Positions 44,460-53,680 of a DNA stretch of 64,000 nucleotides are shown one piece after another. The stretch is from Pedobacter psychrotolerans. Lineage in GTDB: Bacteria > Bacteroidota > Bacteroidia > Sphingobacteriales > Sphingobacteriaceae. A program made the position numbers and the translations under genes. Every line of letters starts with the position of its first letter. The first letter of the stretch is position 1. The notes below the pieces were generated by a model, which was not told the DNA's origin, did no database searches, and saw only the letters and a list, made by a program, of their open reading frames with translations. The DNA lies in the NCBI RefSeq assembly GCF_004340665.1, contig NZ_SLWO01000001.1, positions 622,450 through 686,449 of the forward strand. Reading direction: 5' to 3'.

Positions 44460-45110
44460 ATGTTAGTAAAACGAACTATCCCTATGCCTGTTAAGAAAAT
44501 TCTGCATAATGAAACCAATTATATAGAATGGAACTCCTTTAAAGCGGGGAGCTGGGAATCTTTTGGTCGCATTTACGATGCCCATTTCAAATCATTAAAC
44601 AATTACGGTTATAAATTTACCAGAGATACTGATCAGATAGAAGATGCTGTACATGATCTTTTTGTAAACCTTTGGCAAAAAAGAGCTCAAATCGGCAATC
44701 CGGTGTCTGTGCGTAATTATCTGTATAAATCCTTGCGAAACATGCTCTTTCGTAAAATGGAAACGCAGCAAAAGTTCGTTAAATTAAATGCCGAAGATGA
44801 TTATCAATTCCATTTTGAGGTCTCCTTTGATACCTTGTTAATGGAAAATGAGGCCAAAAAAGATCTTCAAATGAAAATGAAGGAGGCTATCCAAACCCTC
44901 TCAGCCAGGCAACAGGAAATTATTTATTTGCGGTTTTACGAAGGCTTGAGTTATGAAGAAGCTGCTGATATCATGAATCTAAATATCAATTCCACTTACA
45001 AACTGCTGTATAAAGCCATTGGAAAACTCCAAAAACAAGTCAAGCTAGTAGATTTGATGATAATTTTATGTCTTTTCGCCTCTGATAAAGCACTTTTAAA
45101 AATAAATTAA
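44460..45110 (+). CDS. ECF RNA polymerase sigma factor of the SusCD locus
   Basis: A 216-residue sigma-70 family ECF factor. Region 2 spans about 35-100 (FGRIYDAHFKSLNNYG, then DAVHDLFVNLWQK). Region 4 spans about 140-195 (LSARQQEIIYLRFYEGLSYE and AADIMNLNINSTYKLLYKAI). A short hydrophobic C-terminal tail follows. It is the first gene of the sigma - FecR - SusC - SusD series, a layout in which the sigma factor is released by the FecR protein when SusC transports its glycan. An in-frame ATG at 44484 is an alternative start. Confidence 0.92.
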   Translation: MLVKRTIPMPVKKILHNETNYIEWNSFKAGSWESFGRIYDAHFKSLNNYGYKFTRDTDQIEDAVHDLFVNLWQKRAQIGNPVSVRNYLYKSLRNMLFRKMETQQKFVKLNAEDDYQFHFEVSFDTLLMENEAKKDLQMKMKEAIQTLSARQQEIIYLRFYEGLSYEEAADIMNLNINSTYKLLYKAIGKLQKQVKLVDLMIILCLFASDKALLKIN

Positions 45111-45179
45111 AATTTTTTTAAAAGATGAGGGATAATTTCAGGCACCTCATGTATATAAGAGGTATAATAACATGGTGAT

Positions 45180-46202
45180 ATGGATTTTTCTCAATATATA
45201 CATTACACTTACGAAGATTTCTTTAATGATGATGCATTTCTGCTTTTTATTGTTGAACAAAAAACTTCGGATATGGATGCCTGGGAAACCTTCCTCCAAG
45301 AACAACCGTATCGCAGTAAAGTTGCCCTTGCAGCATTTGAAACCATCTCTGCCTATCGCCAGCAAAAAGTTTTTACCAACGAAGCTTCACAAGCGATTGT
45401 TTTTGATAAAATCACAGCAACTCTTACATCTACTCAAACAAAATTAAAATCTTTTAATTTTCAGCCATTTTTTAGGGTAGCGGCAGTTTTAGCTGTTGTC
45501 GCTTTATCAGCTGTACTTTATTTTAACTATTGGAATAAAAAATCAATCGAAACAGATTTCGGCCACATCCAAACTTTAACCTTACCCGATGGCTCGGAAG
45601 TTACCTTGAATGGCAATTCTAAGATTAGTTATGCTAAAAACTTTAAAGAAGGTGCCCGGGAGATTTGGTTAAATGGTGAGGCATTGTTTAAAGTGAAACA
45701 TATTAATATAGATACCAACAACATCAAACCGTCAGAGAAATTTATTGTGCATTGTAGCGATATGGATATTGAAGTTTTAGGAACCACCTTCAATGTAAAA
45801 AGTCGGCATAATCAAACAAGTGTCGGTTTGTTAAGTGGAAAAATCAAGATTGATTATGACGATGTCTCTAAAAAACAGAAAGCCTTTATCATGGCTCCCG
45901 GCGATTTCGTAAAATATGCCAGACAAAGTAAGCTGATACATCAAAAAATTATCAATCCACAACATTTAACGGCATGGACCACCCGCCACCTGGTTTTCCA
46001 AGATGCATCGCTCGAAGAAATGATTGCGGTGCTGCAAGATGACCTGGGTTATGAAGTAATTCTTCCTGAAGATGAATTGAACCACTTAAAATTGGAAGGT
46101 GAAATTAACGTAAGCAGCGTAAAAGAATTACTTCAGATTTTATCCAATACTTTATACTTAACCATTAAAACCGAAAATAAAAAGATAACCATAACCAAAT
46201 AG
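45180..46202 (+). CDS. FecR-type anti-sigma factor
   Basis: A 340-residue inner-membrane protein. The cytoplasmic N-terminal part (about 1-90) would bind the sigma factor. A single membrane helix lies at about 96-116 (FFRVAAVLAVVALSAVLYF). The periplasmic FecR domain (about 120-235, TLPDGSEVTLNGNSKISYA) is followed by a C-terminal DUF4974 domain (about 270-340, LVFQDASLEEMIAVLQDDLG) that contacts the STN domain of SusC. It is 69 bases downstream of the sigma factor gene and 72 bases upstream of SusC. Confidence 0.92.
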   Translation: MDFSQYIHYTYEDFFNDDAFLLFIVEQKTSDMDAWETFLQEQPYRSKVALAAFETISAYRQQKVFTNEASQAIVFDKITATLTSTQTKLKSFNFQPFFRVAAVLAVVALSAVLYFNYWNKKSIETDFGHIQTLTLPDGSEVTLNGNSKISYAKNFKEGAREIWLNGEALFKVKHINIDTNNIKPSEKFIVHCSDMDIEVLGTTFNVKSRHNQTSVGLLSGKIKIDYDDVSKKQKAFIMAPGDFVKYARQSKLIHQKIINPQHLTAWTTRHLVFQDASLEEMIAVLQDDLGYEVILPEDELNHLKLEGEINVSSVKELLQILSNTLYLTIKTENKKITITK

Positions 46203-46274
46203 TTTATAGGGTTTAAGCGCTTAAATCCTATCGACTATAACACAACAACAACCAACAACTAAACTAAACAGATT

Positions 46275-49200
46275 ATGAGAATACTATACCTTAGCAGGGT
46301 AGCGAAATTCGGCTGCCTTACTATGATGTTCTGCGCATGCACCGTGTTTTGTTCTGCCCAATTGATGGCCCGGAACCTGACTCGGGTAAAAGGTGAAGCG
46401 CAAACCCATAGTGACAATAAGATATTGCTTAAAACAGCACTAGACTTAGTTAAATCCAGGTTCGAGATTAAAATTGCATACAAAGAAGGGATTCTTGAAA
46501 ATAAAAGCAGTAATGTGGATGAAACCCAGATTATGGCTTTTGGTGACCCTAAAACAGCACTAACGTTTGTATTAAATGGCACTACACTAGACTTTAATAA
46601 AATCAATGAGTCGCAATACATTATTGTAGATGCTGGTAATGCAAAAAGAGCTGATATTATAAAAGGTACCATTTTTTCTGCTACAGATAATCTTCCGCTA
46701 ATAGGCGCAACAGTTTATATTAAGGGGACCAAAACAGGTGCTTCAACTGATGCTCAGGGACAATTTAGCCTGACCATTCCGGCCGAATTGGCTGGTAAGC
46801 CGATTGTGCTAAGTATTGCTTCAGTTGGTTTTCAAACTTTAGAATTACCAGTAACGGATTTTAAAACCCCAATCAACGTAAAATTAAAAGAAAGCAGCAG
46901 TAGTTTAAACGATGTGGTGGTAACAGCTTTGGGGATAAAGCGTGATAGTAAGGCTTTGGGTTATGCCGTAACTGAAGTGAAAGGTTCTGAATTTACACAA
47001 GCCAGAGAAAATAATGTGGCCAACGCCCTAACGGGTAAAATTGCAGGCGTAAATGCTACGGGTTTGTCTACGGGGCCAGGTGGGTCGAGCCGGGTGATTA
47101 TTCGCGGTAATGGTTCCTTCAATGGCAATAACCAGCCACTTTACGTGATAAACGGAATGCCGATAGACAATTCTGTACCCGGAGGTGCGGCAACTACAAA
47201 TGGGATAGCCACCAATGTAGACAGGGGCGATGGGATTAGTAGCATCAATCCTGATGATATTGAGAGTATTACGGTTTTGAAAGGGGGTACAGCAGCAGCA
47301 TTATACGGATCAAGGGCCAGTAATGGTGTAATCCTGATCACCACTAAAAAAGGTGCAAAGCAAAAAGGTATTGGTATTGAATATAATTCTACTTATACGC
47401 TTGAAGACGCCATCAACGATAATGATTACCAATATGAATATGGACAGGGTTTAAATGGTGTAAAGCCCATGAATAAAAACGATGCCATAGCCACGGGCCG
47501 ACTTTCATTCGGGGCTAAAATAGATGGTTCTGATTATGTTGCTGCCGATGGTTTAACGCATCCGTATAGTGCGGTGAAGGATAATATCAGTAATTTCTAT
47601 TCTACTGGAACCAATTTTACCAATACTCTTGCATTTTCTGGCGGTACAGATGGCATTGTTTATCGTTTATCTGTTGCCGATCTGGATAGTAAAGGTATTA
47701 TTTCTACCACCAGGTTTAAACGCCAAACGGCCAATTTAAATATCAATGCCAAAATCACAGACAAGATTAAAGTGGAAGGTTTGGCTCAATACAATTTAGA
47801 AAGAGGTTATAACAGAACTTCAGCAGGTGATGCCCTGGGTAATCCAAACTGGACACCTTACGAAGTTGCGAATACGGTTGATGTGAGGTGGCTAGCCCCT
47901 GGTTATGATGCTGCAGGCAACCAAACACCATGGAACGATGCCGGTATTGCCACAAATGGTTATTTCGTGATGAATAAATACCAGCAGAATGATACTAAAA
48001 ACAGGTTTATTGGCCAGGGTTCCATTAGTTACGATATCGTTAAAAACTTTCAGTTAAAAGGCGTAATCAGTCGCGATTTTTACAATTACAATTATGAAAA
48101 TATTTTGCCAACTGGCGATACTTACATTCCAAACGGACAATATTCAGCTATCAAATCTGATGTTTCTGAAACCAATTCCCTGATTACAGGTAACTACAGA
48201 AACCGGATTAAGGATAAAATCGGGATTTCAATTCTGGGTGGGGCTAACAGTCGCCGTTTTGAAAATAAACAACTTGATATGACTGGTAATACTTTTACCA
48301 TTCCCTATTTCTATAGCTATAAAAATCTGGCCACGGCAAGTACTGTTCCAACGCATCAGCGAATCAGAACAAACTCCGTATTCGGATCAGTTGATGCGGA
48401 TTACAAAAGTATTTTATATCTGACCTATACCGCCAGAAACGATTGGTTTTCAACATTAAGTCCAGATAATAACAGTATTCTTTACCAGAGTGTTGGTGGG
48501 AGTTTAGTATTATCTGATGCTTTGAAGCTCCCTTCTTCTATCGATATTTTCAGGCTTCGCGGATCATGGGCAGAAGTGGGCGGTGGTGCAGCCGATCCTT
48601 ATAGAATTAATTTAACCTACACCAACGTGCCAAGCTCAGGTCAGCCTTTACAAAATGTAAGCAGCAATGACATCACCAATCAAAATTTAAAGCCATATAC
48701 CTCCACCACTTATGAAGGTGGTTTCGAATTAAAAATGTTTAAAGGGAGATTGGGGATGGATTTTACAGCATACAGTCGTAAAACAACCAATGATATTTTA
48801 AATGCAGCCATTTCATCAACCTCCGGTTACAACAACGCCGTATTAAATGTAGGAGAGCTGAGCAATAAAGGAATTGAGTTTCTGCTTACCGGTTCACCAA
48901 TTCAGGGCGATAAATTCAGCTGGAACATCAGCTACAACATCGCTTACAATAAAAGTAAGGTAATTAAACTGGTAGATGGTACCAATACCTTTCAGATGGC
49001 TACTTCGGTAGGAAACTGGGGATACATTAACCAAACGGTTGGTAGTTCTTACGGAACGATTGTAGGTACCCGTATGTTGAGAAATGATGCCGGAGAAATC
49101 GTCTATAATTCAGCAACAAAACGCCCGGTTGCCACAGGTTTGCAAGAGTTGGGTGATGGTGTGCCACCTTTAACAATGGGTTTAACCCAAGATTTCAAAT

Positions 49201-49685
49201 TCGGAAACTTTACTTTCAGTTTCCTGATTGATGGAAAATTTGGGAACAAAGTTTTCTCAGTAAAAGAGGTATACGCCACCCGTTTAGGTTTGATGAAAAG
49301 TACATTACCCGGTCGTGAAAATGGTTTAACCATCACAGGCGTTGATCAGGCCGGAAATCCATATTCAGCTTTGATTCCGGTGAGTGATTTACGTGCTTAT
49401 TACAACGATATGCGGAACTATTCTGAACTTTTCGTTCATGATGGGGGATTTGTAAAACTTCGCCAGGCGATTATATCGTATAACATTCCGGTTAAAAAAC
49501 TGGATTTCCTGAAGGTGCAATCCGCTAGTATTTCGTTTGTAGCCCGCAATATCTTAACGTTTTATAAACAAACAGACAACTTCGATCCTGAATCAAGTTA
49601 CTCTAATGGCAATGCACAGGGTTTTGAATCGATCGGCTTGCCTAGAACACGCACTTTCGGGATGAATTTAATGGTTAAATTTTAA
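46275..49685 (+). CDS. susC: SusC/RagA-family TonB-dependent receptor with STN signalling domain
   Basis: An 1136-residue outer-membrane transporter. After the signal peptide comes an STN domain (about 50-120, ALDLVKSRFEIKIAYKEGI), which passes the substrate signal to FecR; a carboxypeptidase-regulatory-like domain (about 132-215, ATDNLPLIGATVYIKGT); the plug (LNDVVVTALGIKRD, then DIESITVLKGGTAAALYGSR) and a 22-strand barrel ending with the aromatic-type C terminus MNLMVKF. It imports glycan fragments with SusD, which starts 11 bases downstream. Its glycan is probably the one attacked by the GH29, GH20 and GH3 enzymes encoded beyond. Confidence 0.94.
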   Translation: MRILYLSRVAKFGCLTMMFCACTVFCSAQLMARNLTRVKGEAQTHSDNKILLKTALDLVKSRFEIKIAYKEGILENKSSNVDETQIMAFGDPKTALTFVLNGTTLDFNKINESQYIIVDAGNAKRADIIKGTIFSATDNLPLIGATVYIKGTKTGASTDAQGQFSLTIPAELAGKPIVLSIASVGFQTLELPVTDFKTPINVKLKESSSSLNDVVVTALGIKRDSKALGYAVTEVKGSEFTQARENNVANALTGKIAGVNATGLSTGPGGSSRVIIRGNGSFNGNNQPLYVINGMPIDNSVPGGAATTNGIATNVDRGDGISSINPDDIESITVLKGGTAAALYGSRASNGVILITTKKGAKQKGIGIEYNSTYTLEDAINDNDYQYEYGQGLNGVKPMNKNDAIATGRLSFGAKIDGSDYVAADGLTHPYSAVKDNISNFYSTGTNFTNTLAFSGGTDGIVYRLSVADLDSKGIISTTRFKRQTANLNINAKITDKIKVEGLAQYNLERGYNRTSAGDALGNPNWTPYEVANTVDVRWLAPGYDAAGNQTPWNDAGIATNGYFVMNKYQQNDTKNRFIGQGSISYDIVKNFQLKGVISRDFYNYNYENILPTGDTYIPNGQYSAIKSDVSETNSLITGNYRNRIKDKIGISILGGANSRRFENKQLDMTGNTFTIPYFYSYKNLATASTVPTHQRIRTNSVFGSVDADYKSILYLTYTARNDWFSTLSPDNNSILYQSVGGSLVLSDALKLPSSIDIFRLRGSWAEVGGGAADPYRINLTYTNVPSSGQPLQNVSSNDITNQNLKPYTSTTYEGGFELKMFKGRLGMDFTAYSRKTTNDILNAAISSTSGYNNAVLNVGELSNKGIEFLLTGSPIQGDKFSWNISYNIAYNKSKVIKLVDGTNTFQMATSVGNWGYINQTVGSSYGTIVGTRMLRNDAGEIVYNSATKRPVATGLQELGDGVPPLTMGLTQDFKFGNFTFSFLIDGKFGNKVFSVKEVYATRLGLMKSTLPGRENGLTITGVDQAGNPYSALIPVSDLRAYYNDMRNYSELFVHDGGFVKLRQAIISYNIPVKKLDFLKVQSASISFVARNILTFYKQTDNFDPESSYSNGNAQGFESIGLPRTRTFGMNLMVKF

Positions 49686-49696
49686 GGCTTAAAAAA

Positions 49697-51229
49697 ATGA
49701 AAATGTACGCTAAAAAATATAAAGCAGCCATCTGCGCATTATTGTTCAGTGCCATGCTGCATTCCTGTACAAAAGATTTTCAGGAAATCAATACTGATCC
49801 TGAAGCATCAGCCACTATACAACCCGCCTTTGTTTTTACCAAAGCATTGTATGATGGCGCTAAAAATAACCTGACCTTGTTACTGGGTACCATGCAATAC
49901 ACCACTAGTTTTAATGATGTGGCAGGTTTTGGATCGAAGTATGTTTCCAGTCAGAGTCAGCAATCTTCAGCACAGTTTGGCAATGCTTACTACCAGGAAA
50001 TTAATGAAATCACAATGGTGATTGATGCGGTAAAAACAAATCCTGAGCAGGTAAATTTGTTGGCTGCCGCCCGGATCTGGAGAGCATATTGCTTCGCCCG
50101 GACAACCGATTTATACGGTGATATTCCTTACGCCGAGGCTGCACAAGGTTATAATAGCGCCAATTATAAACCTGCTTATGATCCACAAAGAACGATTTAT
50201 CTTGACTTATTAAAAGAACTGGAAGAATCGGCCTTAAGCCTGAATGAGGCAAAAGCTACTTTCGGTCAGGCAGATTTGATATATGCGGGGAACACTACCA
50301 AATGGAAGAAATTTGCCTATTCGTTAATGTTGCGTTTAGGAATGCGCATGACCAAAGTGGATATTGCCCTGGCTGAAACCTGGGTAAAGAAGGCTATTGC
50401 CGGTGGGGTAATTACCGAAGATGCTGACATTGCAAAAATTAATTATTTGAGCGCTGGTCAGGATATTAATAAAAATCCAATCGCCCTTACACTTTATAAC
50501 GGAGATTACATCAAAGCAGATGGAACGAGCAACCAGGAAGGTGGTAAGTACCAGAATAGTTTCATCACTTACATGAAAACAAATAAAGACCCACGTTTAG
50601 GGATTTTATCTGTGGTTTATGTGAATGGCGTGGCCGATACTTCCATGGCGATTCAAAAAGGAATGCCAGCTACCTTTAGTTCCAAGCCTGCTGATTTTGT
50701 AACCTATTCTGAACCAAATCAAAAAACAGTGCTGGCATTAGGTGGAGCAAAACTGATTTACACCACAGCAGAAACTGATTTCTTATTGGCTGAAGCCAAT
50801 CTGCGGGGCTGGTATGCGGCTGGTAATGCAGCTACACTTTATGAAGCCGGCATCAAGGCAGCCATGAAACAGTGGGCCATCATCGTACCCGCTGATGGGA
50901 CCATTAGTGATTTGCAAATCAATACCTACATCAAATACCACCCTTTTAATACTGGAGGAACATTTGATGAGAAAATGCAACAAATTTATACAGAATACTG
51001 GCTGGCCATATTCCCTGATGCACAGGAAGCCTTTTCGAGTTACCGCAGAACGGGCTATCCGGCTTTAGTTCCGGTAGTTTATGTAGGTAATGCTACTGGA
51101 GGTAGAATCTTCAGGAGGATGTTGTATCCACTTTCTGAGCAAAACTTAAACCGGACTTCTCTGGATGCGGCCATCGCAAGACAAGGCCCTGATGATTTCA
51201 TGACCCGGATCTGGTGGGATAAATTGTAG
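49697..51229 (+). CDS. susD: SusD/RagB-like surface glycan-binding lipoprotein
   Basis: A 510-residue lipoprotein (lipobox LHSC, Cys24) of the SusD-like superfamily, second subgroup, with tetratricopeptide-like helices. It begins CTKDFQEINTDPEASATIQP, typical of this subgroup, and has the FARTTDLYGDIPYAEA and LRLGMRMTKVD segments. SusD caps the SusC barrel and binds the glycan at the cell surface. A close in-frame ATG at 49703 is an alternative start. It is followed by a repeat array rather than directly by the glycosidase genes. Confidence 0.93.
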   Translation: MKMYAKKYKAAICALLFSAMLHSCTKDFQEINTDPEASATIQPAFVFTKALYDGAKNNLTLLLGTMQYTTSFNDVAGFGSKYVSSQSQQSSAQFGNAYYQEINEITMVIDAVKTNPEQVNLLAAARIWRAYCFARTTDLYGDIPYAEAAQGYNSANYKPAYDPQRTIYLDLLKELEESALSLNEAKATFGQADLIYAGNTTKWKKFAYSLMLRLGMRMTKVDIALAETWVKKAIAGGVITEDADIAKINYLSAGQDINKNPIALTLYNGDYIKADGTSNQEGGKYQNSFITYMKTNKDPRLGILSVVYVNGVADTSMAIQKGMPATFSSKPADFVTYSEPNQKTVLALGGAKLIYTTAETDFLLAEANLRGWYAAGNAATLYEAGIKAAMKQWAIIVPADGTISDLQINTYIKYHPFNTGGTFDEKMQQIYTEYWLAIFPDAQEAFSSYRRTGYPALVPVVYVGNATGGRIFRRMLYPLSEQNLNRTSLDAAIARQGPDDFMTRIWWDKL

Positions 51230-51232
51230 TGC

Positions 51233-52000
51233 CAGCAGGGCGGGGTGGTTGTTGGATTAGTCATCAGATGAATACCAGGCTATGCCCAAATATTCATCCG
51301 ATGACTACATGAATATTAAGAAGCTTTGCTATAAAGATTGCTTCACCCCATAACACAAAGCCTGGGCTTCAGTTCGCAATGACGACCCCAAATATTAAAG
51401 CGGTCGCAATTCCCCTCCTTTTTTTAAGGAGGGGTGCCCGCAGGGCGGGGTGGTTATTGAATTATTCATTGGATGATACCAAGCTAAGTGCAAATATTCA
51501 TCCAATGACTAAAAAAATATTAAGGAGCCTTGCTATAAAGATTGCTTCACCCCATAACACAAAGCCTGGGCCTCGGTTCGCAATGACGACCTCAAATATT
51601 AAAGCGGTCGCAATTCCCCTCTCACAGAGGGGTGCCCACAGGGCGGGGTGTTTATTGAATTAGTTATCGTATGAATACCAAGCTAAGTGCAAATATTCAT
51701 CCTATGACTACATGAATATTAGGGAGCCTTGCTTTGAAAGATTGCTTCACTCCATAACACAAAGCTTGGGCTTCAGCTCGCAACGACGACCCCAAATATT
51801 AAAGCGGTCGCAATTCCCCTCTCACAGAGGGGTGCCCGCAGGGCGGGGTGTTTATTGGATTAGTCATCGGATAAATACCAGGTTAGCAGCAAATATTCAT
51901 CCGATGATTATAAGAATATTAAGGAGCCTTGCTATGAAAGATTGCTTCACCCCATAACACAAAGTCCGGGCTTCAGCTCGCAATGATGACCCCAAATATT
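51233..52000. repeat. tandem array of four ~200-bp repeats between susD and the GH29 gene
   Basis: The marker CGGGGTG occurs at 51241, 51446, 51644 and 51844 (intervals 205, 198 and 200). Each unit holds the GC-rich core (CCCCTC...GAGGGG then TGCCCGCAGGGCGGGGTG), a stem near TTAGTCATC...GATGAC with a loop of about 20 bases, and TTGCTTCACCCCATAACACA, TTCGCAATGACGAC and AAATATTAAAGCGGTCG. In unit 1 the stem is 51258-51274 with 51291-51307; in unit 2 it is 51466-51476 with 51498-51508, where C-G has become T-A on both arms. Apparent reading frames here are repeat by-products. It fills almost all of the 816-base gap. Confidence 0.88.
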
Positions 52001-52045
52001 AACAATAACCTTTACAAAATTAATTTACAACACTAAATAACCACT

Positions 52046-53677
52046 ATGTACCGATTACTCATCCTTTGCCTACTTTTTACAGGGACCGTTTATGCACAAA
52101 AAAACGACGTGGTGGAAGACGAAACTTCCAGTACATACAATTTAAATAAGCCCGAACGGGAAGAATGGCTGAGGAATACAGGTGCTGGTTTATTTATTCA
52201 TTTCAATGTTGATGCACAACTTGGTATTGTGATCAGCCACTCATTGGTGGGGGCTTCTGATGATTACACTGAACGCTATTTTAATGAACTGCCAAAAACT
52301 TTTAATCCTTCTTCCTTCAATCCCAAAGAAATTGCAGAACTCGCAAAGTTAGCCGGGATGAAATACATTGTGTTCACCACCAAGCATCATGCAGGTTTCT
52401 GTTTCTGGGATACTAAAACAACAGACTTTAACATCACCAATACGCCCTATAAAAAAGATTTACTCAAAGAATTTGTAAAGGCTACCCGTGATGCCGGTCT
52501 GGATGTCGGTTTTTATTTTTCACCGGAAGATTTCAATTTCCTTTACAAACACAAAATCCCGATTAGCCGGAATAACTTAAACCTTGATGCGGCAACTACC
52601 AAAGAATATGCAGAATATAACCGCAGGCAAACGGAAGAACTGATGCAAAATTATGGCAAAATCGATGTACTTTTTATTGATGGCGATCCGAAGGAAACCG
52701 TAAAAGAAACCGCATGGAAAATGCAGCCGAATATTCTGATTACGCGGGGTGCCATTTTAACACCTGAACAAACGCTTCCGGGGGCAAAAATTACCCAGCC
52801 CTGGTTATCTCCGGTAACTATCGGAACTGCCTGGCAGTATCAACCCACTAATGAAAGGTATAAGTCTGGTTCGCAGTTAATTGATTTGTTGATTGAAGCG
52901 AGATCAAAAGGAGGATCATTGCTGTTAAATGTGGGTCCGAAGCCAAATGGCGCTTTAGCTAACGAGCAGGAAGACCGTTTACGCGAAATGGCTGGCTGGT
53001 ATTTCATCAACCATGAAGCCGTTGATGATGTGCGCAGCTGGGTAGTGAGCAAAGAAAACAATATTTATTTCACGCAAAAAGCACCTGGAACTTTATTTGC
53101 CATCGTTATGGATTCAAAAGACTGGAAAGAAGGCGAACGCAGGAACTTCGTTTTAAAATCGGCAAAGGCAACTGCAAATACAAAAATCAGTGTGTTGGGA
53201 CAAAACAGTAAAATCATGGAATACAAGCCCGATCTGGATGTTTCGTCTCGGTTTAAACAAACAAGTAATGGTTTGGAATTATCTGTGGTGAAAGCCCAGC
53301 GCATTTATGATGATCACCGCTGGCCAAATCCGGTAGTGATTAAAATAGAAAATGTAGCACCTGTTTTTGCAGAGGCAGCCATGGTGCAAACGGGCACAGC
53401 TAAAACAGCGGCTGATGTGGCTACCCTAAATGGCAAAATATTAAACTATGCAGAAGTTAAACCAGGCCGGGCAAGATTTTACTATCGCCCATATCGCGGA
53501 CAAGTGGAAACACTTTATGCAGAAGAATGGAAAATGAGTCCATGGGTGACCATTAAAGCTGATGGAACATTTTTCGGGACAATAAAATTGCCTAAAGGTT
53601 CTTACGAATACAAGGCCGTAGCCGAACAGCAAAATGTAGTGATAGAAGGAGAAAATAAAGTTTTAAACCTACCTTAG
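52046..53677 (+). CDS. alpha-L-fucosidase, glycoside hydrolase family 29
   Basis: A 543-residue exported fucosidase (signal peptide ending VYAQ). The TIM barrel spans about 30-340 and has GLFIHFNVDAQLG, FTTKHHAGFCFW and FYFSPEDFNF. Asp212 in IDVLFIDGD fits the nucleophile position of GH29. The acid/base residue is not conserved in this family. A beta-sandwich C-terminal region follows. It is the first of seven closely spaced genes, 45 bases after the repeat array, and removes fucose caps so that the downstream GH20 can act. Confidence 0.92.
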   Translation: MYRLLILCLLFTGTVYAQKNDVVEDETSSTYNLNKPEREEWLRNTGAGLFIHFNVDAQLGIVISHSLVGASDDYTERYFNELPKTFNPSSFNPKEIAELAKLAGMKYIVFTTKHHAGFCFWDTKTTDFNITNTPYKKDLLKEFVKATRDAGLDVGFYFSPEDFNFLYKHKIPISRNNLNLDAATTKEYAEYNRRQTEELMQNYGKIDVLFIDGDPKETVKETAWKMQPNILITRGAILTPEQTLPGAKITQPWLSPVTIGTAWQYQPTNERYKSGSQLIDLLIEARSKGGSLLLNVGPKPNGALANEQEDRLREMAGWYFINHEAVDDVRSWVVSKENNIYFTQKAPGTLFAIVMDSKDWKEGERRNFVLKSAKATANTKISVLGQNSKIMEYKPDLDVSSRFKQTSNGLELSVVKAQRIYDDHRWPNPVVIKIENVAPVFAEAAMVQTGTAKTAADVATLNGKILNYAEVKPGRARFYYRPYRGQVETLYAEEWKMSPWVTIKADGTFFGTIKLPKGSYEYKAVAEQQNVVIEGENKVLNLP

Positions 53678-53680
53678 TTG

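Noticed and set aside
51379..51957. Two open frames (51379-51663 and 51712-51957) between susD and the GH29 gene
   Set aside because: Both lie entirely inside the ~200-bp repeat array, and their products repeat the same segments, as expected from translated repeats.
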